Shown here: positions 8,369 through 18,106 of the stretch, piece by piece
Layout of the letters: each line of letters starts with the position of its first letter
Position numbering within the stretch: position 1 is the first letter of the stretch
DNA from: DATEKX01 sp963726785
Lineage (GTDB): Bacteria > Acidobacteriota > Blastocatellia > UBA7656
Length of the DNA: 64,000 bases
Reading direction: 5' to 3'
NCBI GenBank assembly: GCA_963726785.1
Contig: CAVSDJ010000008.1
Span: forward strand, 1,116,001 to 1,180,000
Made by a program: the position numbers and the translations under genes
The notes under the pieces: model-generated
What the model was told of the DNA's origin: nothing
The model's input: only the letters and a program-made list of their open reading frames with translations
Database searches by the model: none

Positions 8369-10534
8369 ATGAAAAAGCTTTCCCTTATCTTTGCCGTTGT
8401 GCTTCTTTTAAGCCAGGCATCATTAATCACTCTTGCTCGCCAGTCGCGCGATAATCAATTCAACAAGACCGCGCTGCTTTCAGACAAAGAAATAAACGCG
8501 CTCGCTGCCGAGATCAACGGCTTGATTGCTAAAGACACGGTGACAGAGCTTGCCCGCTATCATCGCGTGCAGGCGTCCACAGGTTTTTCGCGCGCGGCTC
8601 AGTATATCGCTTCAAAATCCAAAGAGTTCGGCCTTGAGCATGTAGAAATCGAGCGCTTCCCTGCCGACGGCCAGAAGACTTATCACACGCTGCGGTCAAC
8701 GCCCGGATGGGAAGCCACGAGCGGAGAGCTGTGGGAAGTGCAGCCTAATAAAACGAAGGTCGCTGATTACGACGAGATGCGAGTCGCGCTCGCAGACTAC
8801 TCCCGCAGCGCAGACGTCAGGGCGACGCTCGTAGACGTCGGCGCAGGCACTTCGGCCAAAGACTATGACGGCAAAGATGTGAAAGGCCGCATCGTGCTGG
8901 CAGGCGGAGGAGTCGCCGATGTTCACAAGCTTGCATGCGATGAACGCGGCGCGGCTGGCATCTTGAGCTATCAGCAGAATCAAGTTACAGGCTGGTCGGG
9001 TGATTACGTGGACAACGTGCGATGGGGACATCTATCGCCGTATAACGCGGACAACAAATTCGCCTTCATGATTTCGCTTCGCCGCGCACGCCAGTATCGC
9101 GAGCGACTTGAGCGCAATGAGCAGATCACGCTTCACGCCGTCGTGAAAGCAGAGATAAGGGCGAGCCACTACGAAGTCGTGACCGCGATTATTCCCGGCT
9201 CTGATCTTGCCGATGAAGAGATCGTTTTTTCCTGTCACCTGTGCCATCAAAAACCGGGAGCCAACGACAACGCTTCGGGCGCAGCGGCGATACTTGAAGT
9301 CGCGCGCACGCTCACCACATTAATCAGGCGTGGCGAGCTTGAGAGACCGCGCCGCACGATTCGCTTCATCTGGCCGCCTGAAATCAACGGCACTGTCGCT
9401 TATTTCGCAGAGCACCCTGAAATCGTTCGCCGAATGAAAGCGGCTGTTCATTGCGACATGGTAGGCGGCAACTACGGGATCACAAAATCAATCTTGCACG
9501 TGACGCACACGCCCGCGTCGCTTCCGAGCGCGGTCAACACCGTGGCTGATACTTTTGCAGAGTACGCAATCGCTGGAGCCTTGAAAGCGGCTTCTGGAGC
9601 CGGTTTCGAGGACGCGCTCATCTCGCCCGAAGGAGCAAAAGACAGTTTCGTCGCAGACATCACGCCTTACGAGATGGGGTCAGACCACGACGTTTATCAG
9701 GAAGGTTCTTTCAGAATCCCGACCATCTATTTGCGCGACTGGCCTGACGTATTCATACACACGAACAACGACACGCCTGCAAATATTGATCCGACCAAAA
9801 TGAAGCGCTCGTCGTTCATCGCCGCAGCGTCGGGCTATTTCCTTGCGCGAGCGGGCGCGAGCGAAGCCTCGCGCCTCGCAGACGAAGTCTTCGCTCGCGC
9901 GCTGGCCCGCGTTCCGAAGCAAAGAGAAAGGGCGCGCGCTGTTGAAACAAGCGGCGTTCAAGACGCCGACGAAGAGTCGCGCAACATTATCGCCCGCTCG
10001 CTCGAAAACGACGCAGAGACTATCGCATCAGTGCTCGCGTTTGCGCCCGGTGACAAGACGCTTGAAGCTAAAGTCGAAGGACTGGTAGATCAACTGAGCG
10101 GCGCGTGGCTGGTGCTGACCGGAAGGCTCACGGAGCAGCGCAAAGGCAATCGCATCTTCTTCACGCTAGAACAAAAAGAGCAACCGAAAGAGCAATCGAA
10201 AACGCGCAATCCGAAAGACGCTTCGCGCCCGCGCTCGGTCGGCAGTGATTACAGAAGAGTGCCCGCGCGAAAAGTGACCGGCCCGATGAGCGTCTACTAC
10301 TACAACTATGTTGAGGAAAGAGCGAACGGCGACCTCCGTGCAGTCGAGCGGATAAGCGCGATGCCGCAGGGCGACATAATCCTCTACGAGATACTGAACC
10401 TCGTAGACGGCAAGCGGAGCATACAGGCTATACGCGATTATCTGGCTGCCGTCTACGGCCCAATCTCTGTCGAAGACGTTGCCGATTATCTAAGGCTTCT
10501 TGAAAAGATCGGCGTCGTGAAGATGGAAGGGTGA
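8369..10534 (+). CDS. secreted DUF4910 aminopeptidase-like (M28 fold) protein with C-terminal winged-helix-like tail
   Basis: Predicted exported zinc aminopeptidase. A signal peptide (MKKLSLIFAVVLLLSQASLI) is followed by a PA-type insert near 150-250. The catalytic domain carries CHLCHQKPGANDNASG, the DUF4910 version of the M28 metal motif in which HLCH replaces HxD. WPPEINGT (Glu) and HCDMVGG (Asp) follow, and a late His lies near FIHTNNDTPAN. The last 60 residues (ILYEILNLVDGKRSIQAIRD onward) look like a PqqD or winged-helix fold, as in related long homologues. At 721 residues it is full length. Substrate is unknown; short peptides are the default guess. Confidence 0.85.
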   Translation: MKKLSLIFAVVLLLSQASLITLARQSRDNQFNKTALLSDKEINALAAEINGLIAKDTVTELARYHRVQASTGFSRAAQYIASKSKEFGLEHVEIERFPADGQKTYHTLRSTPGWEATSGELWEVQPNKTKVADYDEMRVALADYSRSADVRATLVDVGAGTSAKDYDGKDVKGRIVLAGGGVADVHKLACDERGAAGILSYQQNQVTGWSGDYVDNVRWGHLSPYNADNKFAFMISLRRARQYRERLERNEQITLHAVVKAEIRASHYEVVTAIIPGSDLADEEIVFSCHLCHQKPGANDNASGAAAILEVARTLTTLIRRGELERPRRTIRFIWPPEINGTVAYFAEHPEIVRRMKAAVHCDMVGGNYGITKSILHVTHTPASLPSAVNTVADTFAEYAIAGALKAASGAGFEDALISPEGAKDSFVADITPYEMGSDHDVYQEGSFRIPTIYLRDWPDVFIHTNNDTPANIDPTKMKRSSFIAAASGYFLARAGASEASRLADEVFARALARVPKQRERARAVETSGVQDADEESRNIIARSLENDAETIASVLAFAPGDKTLEAKVEGLVDQLSGAWLVLTGRLTEQRKGNRIFFTLEQKEQPKEQSKTRNPKDASRPRSVGSDYRRVPARKVTGPMSVYYYNYVEERANGDLRAVERISAMPQGDIILYEILNLVDGKRSIQAIRDYLAAVYGPISVEDVADYLRLLEKIGVVKMEG

Positions 10535-10614
10535 AAAGTAAATCTCGTTAGCAATTCTTGGCCCTTTATAAAGCAAGCTCGCCTTTAACTTTGCTTTGTT
10601 CAAAGTATATTTTC

Positions 10615-10642
10615 TTGACACTTATTAAAAAGTAATTATATT
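10615..10642 (+). promoter_or_regulatory. sigma-70-like promoter
   Basis: TTGACA (10615-10620), a 16-base spacer and TATATT (10637-10642). It would drive the AT-rich group 10675-12655. The neighbourhood is AT-rich, so chance occurrence is possible. Confidence 0.4.
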
Positions 10643-10674
10643 GGACTGCTACAGGCTCCGATGATGCGTTCCTT

Positions 10675-11076
10675 ATGCTTGATCGTAATGGTAATGGCAG
10701 AGTAGATAATGGTAGAGAGTTGTTCGGCAATGCAACCCCACAGCCGCCTTCACCTGATCGCAACGGTTTCCTCGCACTCGCCGAATTCGATAAACCGGAA
10801 AGTGGCGGCAATAATGATGGAGTAATCAATAGAATAGACGCTATATTCTCTTTGCTGCGCCTGTGGCAGGATACAAACCATAACGGCATCTCTGAGCCAA
10901 ATGAGATATATACGCTGCCCTCTCTTGGAGTTAGTTCTATTTCTTTTGATTACAGATTATCAAATCGGCGTGATCAGTATGGCAACCGATTTCGTTATCG
11001 GGCGAGAGTAGAGGGCACGCAACAATCACATATTGGACACTGGGCATGGGATGTGATCTTTGTCGGCGAACAATAA
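10675..11076 (+). pseudogene. C-terminal module of a calcium-binding-type secreted protein, 5' end missing
   Basis: The 133 residues have the layout of the C-terminal module seen in many large secreted proteins: DRNGNGRVDNGRELFG (EF-hand-like loop), NNDGVINRIDAIFSLLRLW, DTNHNGISEPNEI and a beta-rich end. The frame is open from 10636, directly after an in-frame TAA, and family-like residues (WTATGSDDAFLML) precede the first ATG, which has no binding site. It therefore looks like the surviving 3' end of a longer gene. The ATG could still be used. Base composition is distinctly AT-rich, unlike the genes to the left. Confidence 0.55.
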
Positions 11077-11151
11077 GACTTGTTTCATCAACACAGGAAA
11101 ATATGCAAGGCAATCAACTTGCTTTTACCTTGATCGCTAAGGAGCCTATAT

Positions 11152-12114
11152 ATGAAAAAAACTATTTTCGTGATATTAACCTTAGTTGTAGCTTTAAGCC
11201 TAAGTGGCTTTTTTTTCTGGAATAATATTAGAGTGCAAGCCATGAGTGTTCCGATCAACGTTAGAGACTTTCCAGAACACGGTCTGGCAATAATCAGCCC
11301 TTCGGACCCTTCTTTCAATGATAAAGTTCCTTCACTTTTCAGGGGTGAGCAAACCGCTTTTATGGCGAGGTTAAAACCATTTTCTGTTCTCTTAAATAAT
11401 ACGAGTGACAAATCTATCGTTGCATACCAACTAAAGTGGGAAATGGTAAGGGCGGATGGAACAATTTTCACGCGTGAAACAGGAGGGGCCAATCCTCGTG
11501 CCCTCATGGATGGGGGGAAGCCAGGGTTGGAATATTTATCAACAACGGCTGGGATAGCTATAAAGCCGAACGGGATTCGGTACATCTCTTCGATTATTCC
11601 TTTAAGCGAAGATCAAGGCGGGGGTATAACTTCATTTGCAGGTGGCTCTTCTGACAAAAACGCTTTGCATAATCTTCAACAGGCGGCGCGAGATAAGAAC
11701 TATGAAGTGCTCCTAAATAGCATTATTGCCGAGATGCAATCCTGCATAAGTATGACTGTTTCTATTGACGGCGCATTTTTTGAAGACGGCACATTTGTTG
11801 GCCCTGATAGCAGTAACCTCTTCGCGCGGGTACAAGGTAACGTTGATGCAAAGCGCGACTTATTAGAAGAAGTGGCATTTGCGCTCAAGCATAATCAAAC
11901 TTTGAAAGAAGTGTTTAATGATATTGAAGAATTAGTCAAATCTCCTGATATAGGTATAGATCGGTTCAGCACGCCTGATGTTTACTACAACTACTATAAA
12001 AGACTATACGCCGATGAGCTTCTTCATATGAGAAAAGCTATAGGTGAGGAGAAAACAATAACAATGGCGCTACAGGCGCTTCGTAAACAATGGCCCAAAT
12101 TGAAAAAGCTGTGA
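11152..12114 (+). CDS. hypothetical exported protein
   Basis: A 320-residue protein that I cannot place in a family. It begins with a signal peptide or N-terminal anchor (VILTLVVALSLSGFFFW), then a beta-rich part that reads like a Greek-key domain (SVLLNNTSDKSIVAYQLKWE) and a helical C-terminal half with many charged residues. AAGGAG lies at good spacing before the ATG. It shares an AT-rich composition, strand and close spacing (22 bases) with the thioredoxin-like gene downstream, so the two are probably cotranscribed. Confidence 0.7.
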   Translation: MKKTIFVILTLVVALSLSGFFFWNNIRVQAMSVPINVRDFPEHGLAIISPSDPSFNDKVPSLFRGEQTAFMARLKPFSVLLNNTSDKSIVAYQLKWEMVRADGTIFTRETGGANPRALMDGGKPGLEYLSTTAGIAIKPNGIRYISSIIPLSEDQGGGITSFAGGSSDKNALHNLQQAARDKNYEVLLNSIIAEMQSCISMTVSIDGAFFEDGTFVGPDSSNLFARVQGNVDAKRDLLEEVAFALKHNQTLKEVFNDIEELVKSPDIGIDRFSTPDVYYNYYKRLYADELLHMRKAIGEEKTITMALQALRKQWPKLKKL

Positions 12115-12136
12115 TGCCTTAAGCTACAGAAAAGAC

Positions 12137-12655
12137 ATGGATCAAGCAAAACTGAAGCACTATTTAGAAATAGCTACAAACATCGCCGTACTATTAGTAG
12201 CCGTAGTGGTATTAGGCACTTTTGCCTGGAAGTATTTTACGCCAAAGCCACAGATACAACTTCAAGTCGGATTGCAAAAGGGCACAACATTCGCGCAGTT
12301 ACCAGGAATAGATTATAGCAAGGCACCTAAAACGCTCCTTATTGCTCTGAGTTCAAAGTGTGATCATTGCAGTGAAAGCCTGCCTTTCTATAAGCAGATC
12401 ACTTTTGAACAGCGCAAAAATATAAACGCTTCTCATATCGTCGCAATTTTTCCTGAGTCTCAGAGTGAAGTTGAACAATTTGCCGGACAGGAGGAGCTAA
12501 ACTTAGATACAGTTGCAGGTGTAGATTTCTATGCGCTCAATTTGGTCGCTACACCGACTGTAATTTTGATTGATAATAGCGGCAAAATAATTGATTTTTG
12601 GATAGGCAAGCTTTCTAAAAATGTAGAACAAGAGATTATCAAGGCGATAAGCTAA
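12137..12655 (+). CDS. membrane-anchored thioredoxin-like protein
   Basis: A 172-residue protein with one N-terminal membrane span (AVLLVAVVVLGTFAW) and a periplasmic thioredoxin fold. The redox motif is C75-D-H-C78 in LIALSSKCDHCSESL. The cis-proline region is VATPTVILID. The fold and short form fit TlpA/ResA-like reductants that reduce exported proteins. The CDHC motif is unusual compared with CxPC and suggests a different redox potential. It probably works with the exported protein encoded just upstream (inference from position). Confidence 0.75.
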   Translation: MDQAKLKHYLEIATNIAVLLVAVVVLGTFAWKYFTPKPQIQLQVGLQKGTTFAQLPGIDYSKAPKTLLIALSSKCDHCSESLPFYKQITFEQRKNINASHIVAIFPESQSEVEQFAGQEELNLDTVAGVDFYALNLVATPTVILIDNSGKIIDFWIGKLSKNVEQEIIKAIS

Positions 12656-12669
12656 AACTGGATTCAATG

Positions 12670-13170
12670 CTATGATTTCTTCGTAGTCAACGCTTCCTCT
12701 CTCTTCCAGCGATTATTGAATAGCGCGATAACCAGGAGCATGAACAGCGCGCCTGCAGAATCGAGCAGTGAATCATAAATAGAGCCGCCGCGAGTGAGCG
12801 TGAACCTTTGATGTAATTCGTCGAGCAACGCCCAGCTTGCGGCTACGGCAAACGAATAGACAGCCCAGCGCACGCGCCAGCGCACAATCGAGTCGGCGCG
12901 AAATGCGCGGAACAACAGCCCGGCCAGTATTGCGTACTCAGCAAAATGCGCCATCTTGCGCACAATGTAATTGATCTTCATCAGCCCGCGCGCGCTCGTA
13001 TGCGGGCGAAGCCAGAGTACAAGTCTTTCAATAAGGCTGCGAGTATTATCGCCCGAAAAGACATCGGTCGAGGCATAGTACATCACGCCTATCATGAACA
13101 GAACAGGCAGCCAGTACTTAAAAATCTTTGTCGCCAGCGAACTTCCGGCAGTCGTTATATTCTCGGCCAT
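12670..13170 (-). CDS. VanZ-like family membrane protein
   Basis: A 166-residue integral membrane protein with about four spans (YWLPVLFMIGVMYYAS, MAHFAEYAILAGLLF, WAVYSFAVAASWALLDE, DSLLDSAGALFMLLVIALF). The conserved VanZ-family residues are present: KMAHFAEYA and ALLDELHQRF, with a later DSLLDSAGA. VanZ of Enterococcus gives low-level teicoplanin resistance, but most family members have no known role and resistance should not be assumed. It ends 15 bases from the convergent thioredoxin gene. Confidence 0.82.
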   Translation of the reverse strand: MAENITTAGSSLATKIFKYWLPVLFMIGVMYYASTDVFSGDNTRSLIERLVLWLRPHTSARGLMKINYIVRKMAHFAEYAILAGLLFRAFRADSIVRWRVRWAVYSFAVAASWALLDELHQRFTLTRGGSIYDSLLDSAGALFMLLVIALFNNRWKREEALTTKKS

Positions 13171-13190
13171 ACAATTTCATATTAGCAGAT

Positions 13191-13281
13191 AAGACAAAAG
13201 TAAAAAGGCTAAAGGCAAAAGTGGAACGCGACTGCTGAACTTCACTTCCGCTTTTGCCTTTAGCCTTTTTACTTTTGTCTT
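13191..13281. repeat. 31-base inverted repeat after atpG
   Basis: Perfect 31-base arms (13191-13221 and 13251-13281) around a 29-base loop. The arms are A- or T-rich, so each strand gives a hairpin ending in a U-rich arm. It is placed to end the ATP synthase operon. A related palindrome starting with the same GCAAAAGTAAAAAG words lies at 34219. Confidence 0.7.
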
Positions 13282-13287
13282 GAGCCG

Positions 13288-14217
13288 TCAGCCTTCAAGG
13301 GCTTGCGCGCCGCTCACGACTTCGATGATCTCGCGCGTGATCGAAGCCTGACGCACACGGTTCATGTTGAGCGTCAACGTGTCTATGACTTCTCCGGCGT
13401 TCTTCGATGCGGAATCCATCGCCGTCATTCGCGCGCCGTGCTCGCTTGCGATTGACTCCAACAGCGCATAGAAGATTTGCGTTTCGACGTAGCGCGGCAA
13501 CAGGCTTTCGAATATCTGAGCGGGCGGTTGTTCGTAGAGGTAATCAATCAGCACTTCGCCCTGTCCGCCTGCCTGCGGAGCGACAGTCGCCAGCCCTCCT
13601 TGAAAACCGGCAGAGCCTTCTCCGCTTAATTCTTCTGTGGGAATCGGCAACAACTGCTTTATCACAACGCGCTGCGAAAGGACGGATTTGAATTCGTTAT
13701 AAACCACAAACACGCGATCAATGGTCGAGCCTTCGGCGGTGTACATCTCCATCAGGTCGCGCGCGATTTGAGCGGCGTCTTCGTGATTGACCGCGCGCGC
13801 CGTGACGTTGATGTAATCGCGCAACAGGGTAACCGGGCGGCGACGAAAATAGTCTCGGCCTTTGCGTCCGATGGCTACCATCTCGACCTTCTTGCTTTGA
13901 TTCTCGCGGATGAATTGCTGCGCAGCTTTGTTGAGGTTGGTATTGAACCCGCCGCACAATCCCTTGTCCGCAGTAATCAGCGCAATCACGTAATGCTCGT
14001 CGCCTCGCGGGTCGAGCAGCGGGTGATGATAGTCGCCCGTTCGCGCGGCCAACCGCCCAAGCATGCGCATCATCGTGCTGGCATAAGGGCGAGCCGCGAC
14101 CACGCGCTCTTGCGCGCGGCGAAGCTTTGCCGCCGCGACCATTTTCATGGCCTTTGTGAGCTTTTGCATGTTGCGGACGGATCGAACCCGTCTGCGAAGG
14201 TCTTGAAGGTTTGCCAT
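13288..14217 (-). CDS. atpG: ATP synthase F1 subunit gamma
   Basis: The central rotor shaft of F1, turning inside the alpha3beta3 ring. Both family ends are present: the N-terminal coiled coil (RRVRSVRNMQKLTKAMKMVA) and the C-terminal one (LTLNMNRVRQASITREIIEV), with the conserved ITADKGLCGGFN core. At 309 residues it is normal, with a modest insert near 200-220 (GSAGFQGGLATVAPQAGG). It is the last gene of the b'-b-delta-alpha-gamma operon. No beta or epsilon gene follows, so these must lie elsewhere. Confidence 0.96.
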   Translation of the reverse strand: MANLQDLRRRVRSVRNMQKLTKAMKMVAAAKLRRAQERVVAARPYASTMMRMLGRLAARTGDYHHPLLDPRGDEHYVIALITADKGLCGGFNTNLNKAAQQFIRENQSKKVEMVAIGRKGRDYFRRRPVTLLRDYINVTARAVNHEDAAQIARDLMEMYTAEGSTIDRVFVVYNEFKSVLSQRVVIKQLLPIPTEELSGEGSAGFQGGLATVAPQAGGQGEVLIDYLYEQPPAQIFESLLPRYVETQIFYALLESIASEHGARMTAMDSASKNAGEVIDTLTLNMNRVRQASITREIIEVVSGAQALEG

Positions 14218-14227
14218 AATCTAAAGA

Positions 14228-15763
<1,536 letters not shown>

Positions 15764-15803
15764 CTTTTCCCTCTTTTAGATTTCAAACTCGAACTTTGAA
15801 ATG

Positions 15804-16352
15804 CTATCTGTCGCCATGTTTCAACTGTTGCTTGATCTCTTGAAGCTGCGTTCGCACGGAGCCATCGTAAACGACAGAGCCTATGCGCGTGACGACGCCG
15901 CCGATCAGCTCAGGGTCGGTCTTGAATTGAAACTGCACTTGCTTGCCCGTCATAACTTCAAGTTTGCGACTCAGCAATGCCTGCTCTGCCTGCGCGAGCG
16001 GTTGAGCCGTTGTGACTTCAGCGACGACGACGCCCGCGCGCTCGTTTATTATGCGGCGAAACTGCTCGTACATTTCGCTCAGATAGTGCAAGCGATAATG
16101 ACTGAGCATCGTGCGCAGCAGGTTGGCAGTCATCTGGTTGGGGTGAACACGATTTATTATCGCGTCAAGCACCTTGCTCTTGTCGCGCTGCGAAACTACG
16201 GGGCTTGCGAACAGATTATAAAGCTCGCGGCTGGCTCGCATCACCTCTACGAATGCGCGCACGTCCGAGTCTATCTGTTCTACCTGACCATGCGCGATTG
16301 CAGCATCAGCGAGGGCTTCCGCGTAGCGGCGTACAATTGTGGTAACGCTCAT
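15804..16352 (-). CDS. atpH: ATP synthase F1 subunit delta
   Basis: Peripheral-stalk subunit that joins the b/b' stalk to the top of F1. At 182 residues it matches the family. It starts with VTTIVRRYAEALADAA and ends with the usual GGVVTRIGSVVYDGSVRTQL. Its ATG overlaps the end of the b-subunit gene by 4 bases, which implies translational coupling. Confidence 0.95.
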   Translation of the reverse strand: MSVTTIVRRYAEALADAAIAHGQVEQIDSDVRAFVEVMRASRELYNLFASPVVSQRDKSKVLDAIINRVHPNQMTANLLRTMLSHYRLHYLSEMYEQFRRIINERAGVVVAEVTTAQPLAQAEQALLSRKLEVMTGKQVQFQFKTDPELIGGVVTRIGSVVYDGSVRTQLQEIKQQLKHGDR

Positions 16353-16903
16353 TTGCTCACCTCGCTCAGTTCGTCAATATACTTGTTCAGCATCCGGGTA
16401 TTATCTTCCGGGCGGATTTCGCGGCGTATGATGTTTTCGGCCATCTGAACGGAATTCTCGGCGACGAATGCGCGAAGCTCAGTTCGCGCGGCTTTCATCG
16501 CGCCTTCGATTTCGCGTTGCGCCGTTTGCTTCAGCTTTTCCGCATCCATCGCAGCCGCCTGGCTTATGCGCTCTCGTTCGCGCGCGCCTTCGCGTTCGGC
16601 TTCCTCTCGAATCTCGACGACTTCCTGGTCGAGGCGACTCAGGCGCGCTTCGACTTCAGCAAGCCTCTGTTGAGCTTCTTCTTTGTCGCGTTTGGCCTGT
16701 TCGAGTTCTTTTACTATTGTGGCAGCGCGGTCGTCGAATACCTTCCCTATGCGCATCTTGTTGCGGAAGATGTAAATGAGGACGAGGACAAAAACTAAAA
16801 GGTTAATCACCCTCCACAAAGGTTGATTCGTCCAGATACTAGATTGCCCCGCTTGATCGGCCAGTACGACAAGGGCCGGTTGGATAATATTATCAATGAT
16901 CAA
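16349..16903 (-). CDS. atpF: ATP synthase Fo subunit b
   Basis: Peripheral-stalk subunit with one N-terminal membrane span (VINLLVFVLVLIYIF, about 32-46) followed by a long charged coiled coil (EQAKRDKEEAQQRLAEVEAR and onward). The 184-residue length is normal. Together with the b' gene just upstream, it gives a heterodimeric stalk as in cyanobacteria and many other lineages. It overlaps atpH by 4 bases. Confidence 0.93.
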   Translation of the reverse strand: MIIDNIIQPALVVLADQAGQSSIWTNQPLWRVINLLVFVLVLIYIFRNKMRIGKVFDDRAATIVKELEQAKRDKEEAQQRLAEVEARLSRLDQEVVEIREEAEREGARERERISQAAAMDAEKLKQTAQREIEGAMKAARTELRAFVAENSVQMAENIIRREIRPEDNTRMLNKYIDELSEVSK

Positions 16904-16920
16904 TCAGCCCCACCTCCCCT

Positions 16921-17400
16921 TTAGCGCCCCAGAACTGTGCGCGATATTGTTTCGGCTATCTGTTTGGATTCAGATTCAAGCGCAGCGCGCGCCGCTTCTG
17001 ATTGCCGTTCGATCTCGGATTTAGCGCTCTCGATTTTGTCTCTTGTTTCTTGTTTTGCAGCTTCGATCACCTGGCGACGCTCTTCGAGCGCAACGGCGCG
17101 ATCTTGCTCCAGTCTTTTGTAGCTTTCAGCACGTGCCTGCCGGATTGATGATTCGTAATCGGCAAGCTTTGCTTGATAACGGCGGACTGCTGCGCGCGCT
17201 TCATTCGTCGCGCCTTCGGTCAAGACTTGCCGTTCGTCGAGCACTCGACCGATGGGACGAAACAGTATCCTGTTCATCACAAATACGAACAGTAGAAAGA
17301 GGATCAGAATAAAAACGAGCGAGCCGTTCGGGCTGATGATATTGCCACCGCCCTCTGCGAAAGCGAGCGCGACGTTAGCGAGCAAAGTATGGACTCCCAT
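16921..17400 (-). CDS. ATP synthase Fo subunit b'
   Basis: Second stalk subunit, 159 residues. One membrane span (SLVFILILFLLFVFVMNRIL) with the conserved basic turn RPIGRVLDERQ, followed by a coiled coil (EARAAVRRYQAKLADYESSI). It is the first gene of the operon, 17 bases from the b gene. Subunits a and c, which normally precede it, are not adjacent here. The order b'-b-delta-alpha-gamma matches the second half of the cyanobacterial atp1 cluster. Confidence 0.9.
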   Translation of the reverse strand: MGVHTLLANVALAFAEGGGNIISPNGSLVFILILFLLFVFVMNRILFRPIGRVLDERQVLTEGATNEARAAVRRYQAKLADYESSIRQARAESYKRLEQDRAVALEERRQVIEAAKQETRDKIESAKSEIERQSEAARAALESESKQIAETISRTVLGR

Positions 17401-18106
17401 ATAAGAAATTTAGTGCTGATTCAAGCCACGAAACTTACCATACGGCTCAAAATAGTGTCAAGGACGGCGCTTTCCGTGAATCAGCAAATCCTTGTTATTT
17501 CGAGCCGCTTTCTTCCATCTCCCGTCTCAATACATAGTCTAACCGGAGCGCGATGAAAAGCCAGATTTTTGAAGCCTTGAAGTGCAAGAATAGTTACGAA
17601 TGCTCACCGAGCCATAAGCATTCGCGATGATTCGTATACATCCGTGCAATTCGTGGCTATCGGGTCAGTTCCAAGCGCCTACTGCTTTGAGAAATCCTTC
17701 GAGGTTTGCTTTCTTGATTATCTCGCCTACCTCTTTGTGGTTCAGGCGGGGCGCAAGGGGCTCGGCTCGCTTTGCAAGCACATATGAAGAGACTCAAACT
17801 TTGCGCGTAGCTGCGGATGGCGTTGTAAACGCTCAAAGAAGTCAGCGGAGTTTGTTGACCGAATCTTTCGCTGTTTCTTTATCATCTCAAAGCTCATTCA
17901 ATGAGTTAGATATCGTTAGGAGCTTTATTATGCTTGAGTCCCACTTTTAATTGCACCTCAATCGCGATGGCTGCATGGCGTTAGCTTTACGTGTTATTAT
18001 CTTTTGTGTAATATGCTCGTTTTGGAAGACAGTGCATTATGAAGCAAGCAGATGGGGATTCATTGCATCGCCCTCAGAATTTTCACTAATAACAGGATAG
18101 GCAATT
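17401..18106. other. 706-base divergent intergenic region between ATP synthase and kor genes
   Basis: No full gene is recognised. On the minus strand, around 17790-17670, a short frame reads LAKRAEPLAPRLNHKEVGEI then IKKANLEGFLKAVGAWN before a stop. It looks protein-like but could be only a gene tail. A stretch near 17630-17660 (CCGTGCAATTCGTGGCTATC) resembles words common in dispersed intergenic repeats. Promoters for both flanking operons should be here. Confidence 0.4.

Noticed and set aside
12670..13170. Glycopeptide resistance (VanZ)
   Set aside because: The family match is clear, but there are no vanHAX genes and most VanZ-like proteins have no resistance role.
17627..17950. 107-codon frame between the ATP synthase and kor operons
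   Set aside because: Low-complexity translation rich in Ser/Arg, no binding site, and it overlaps repeat-like words; not supported as a gene.
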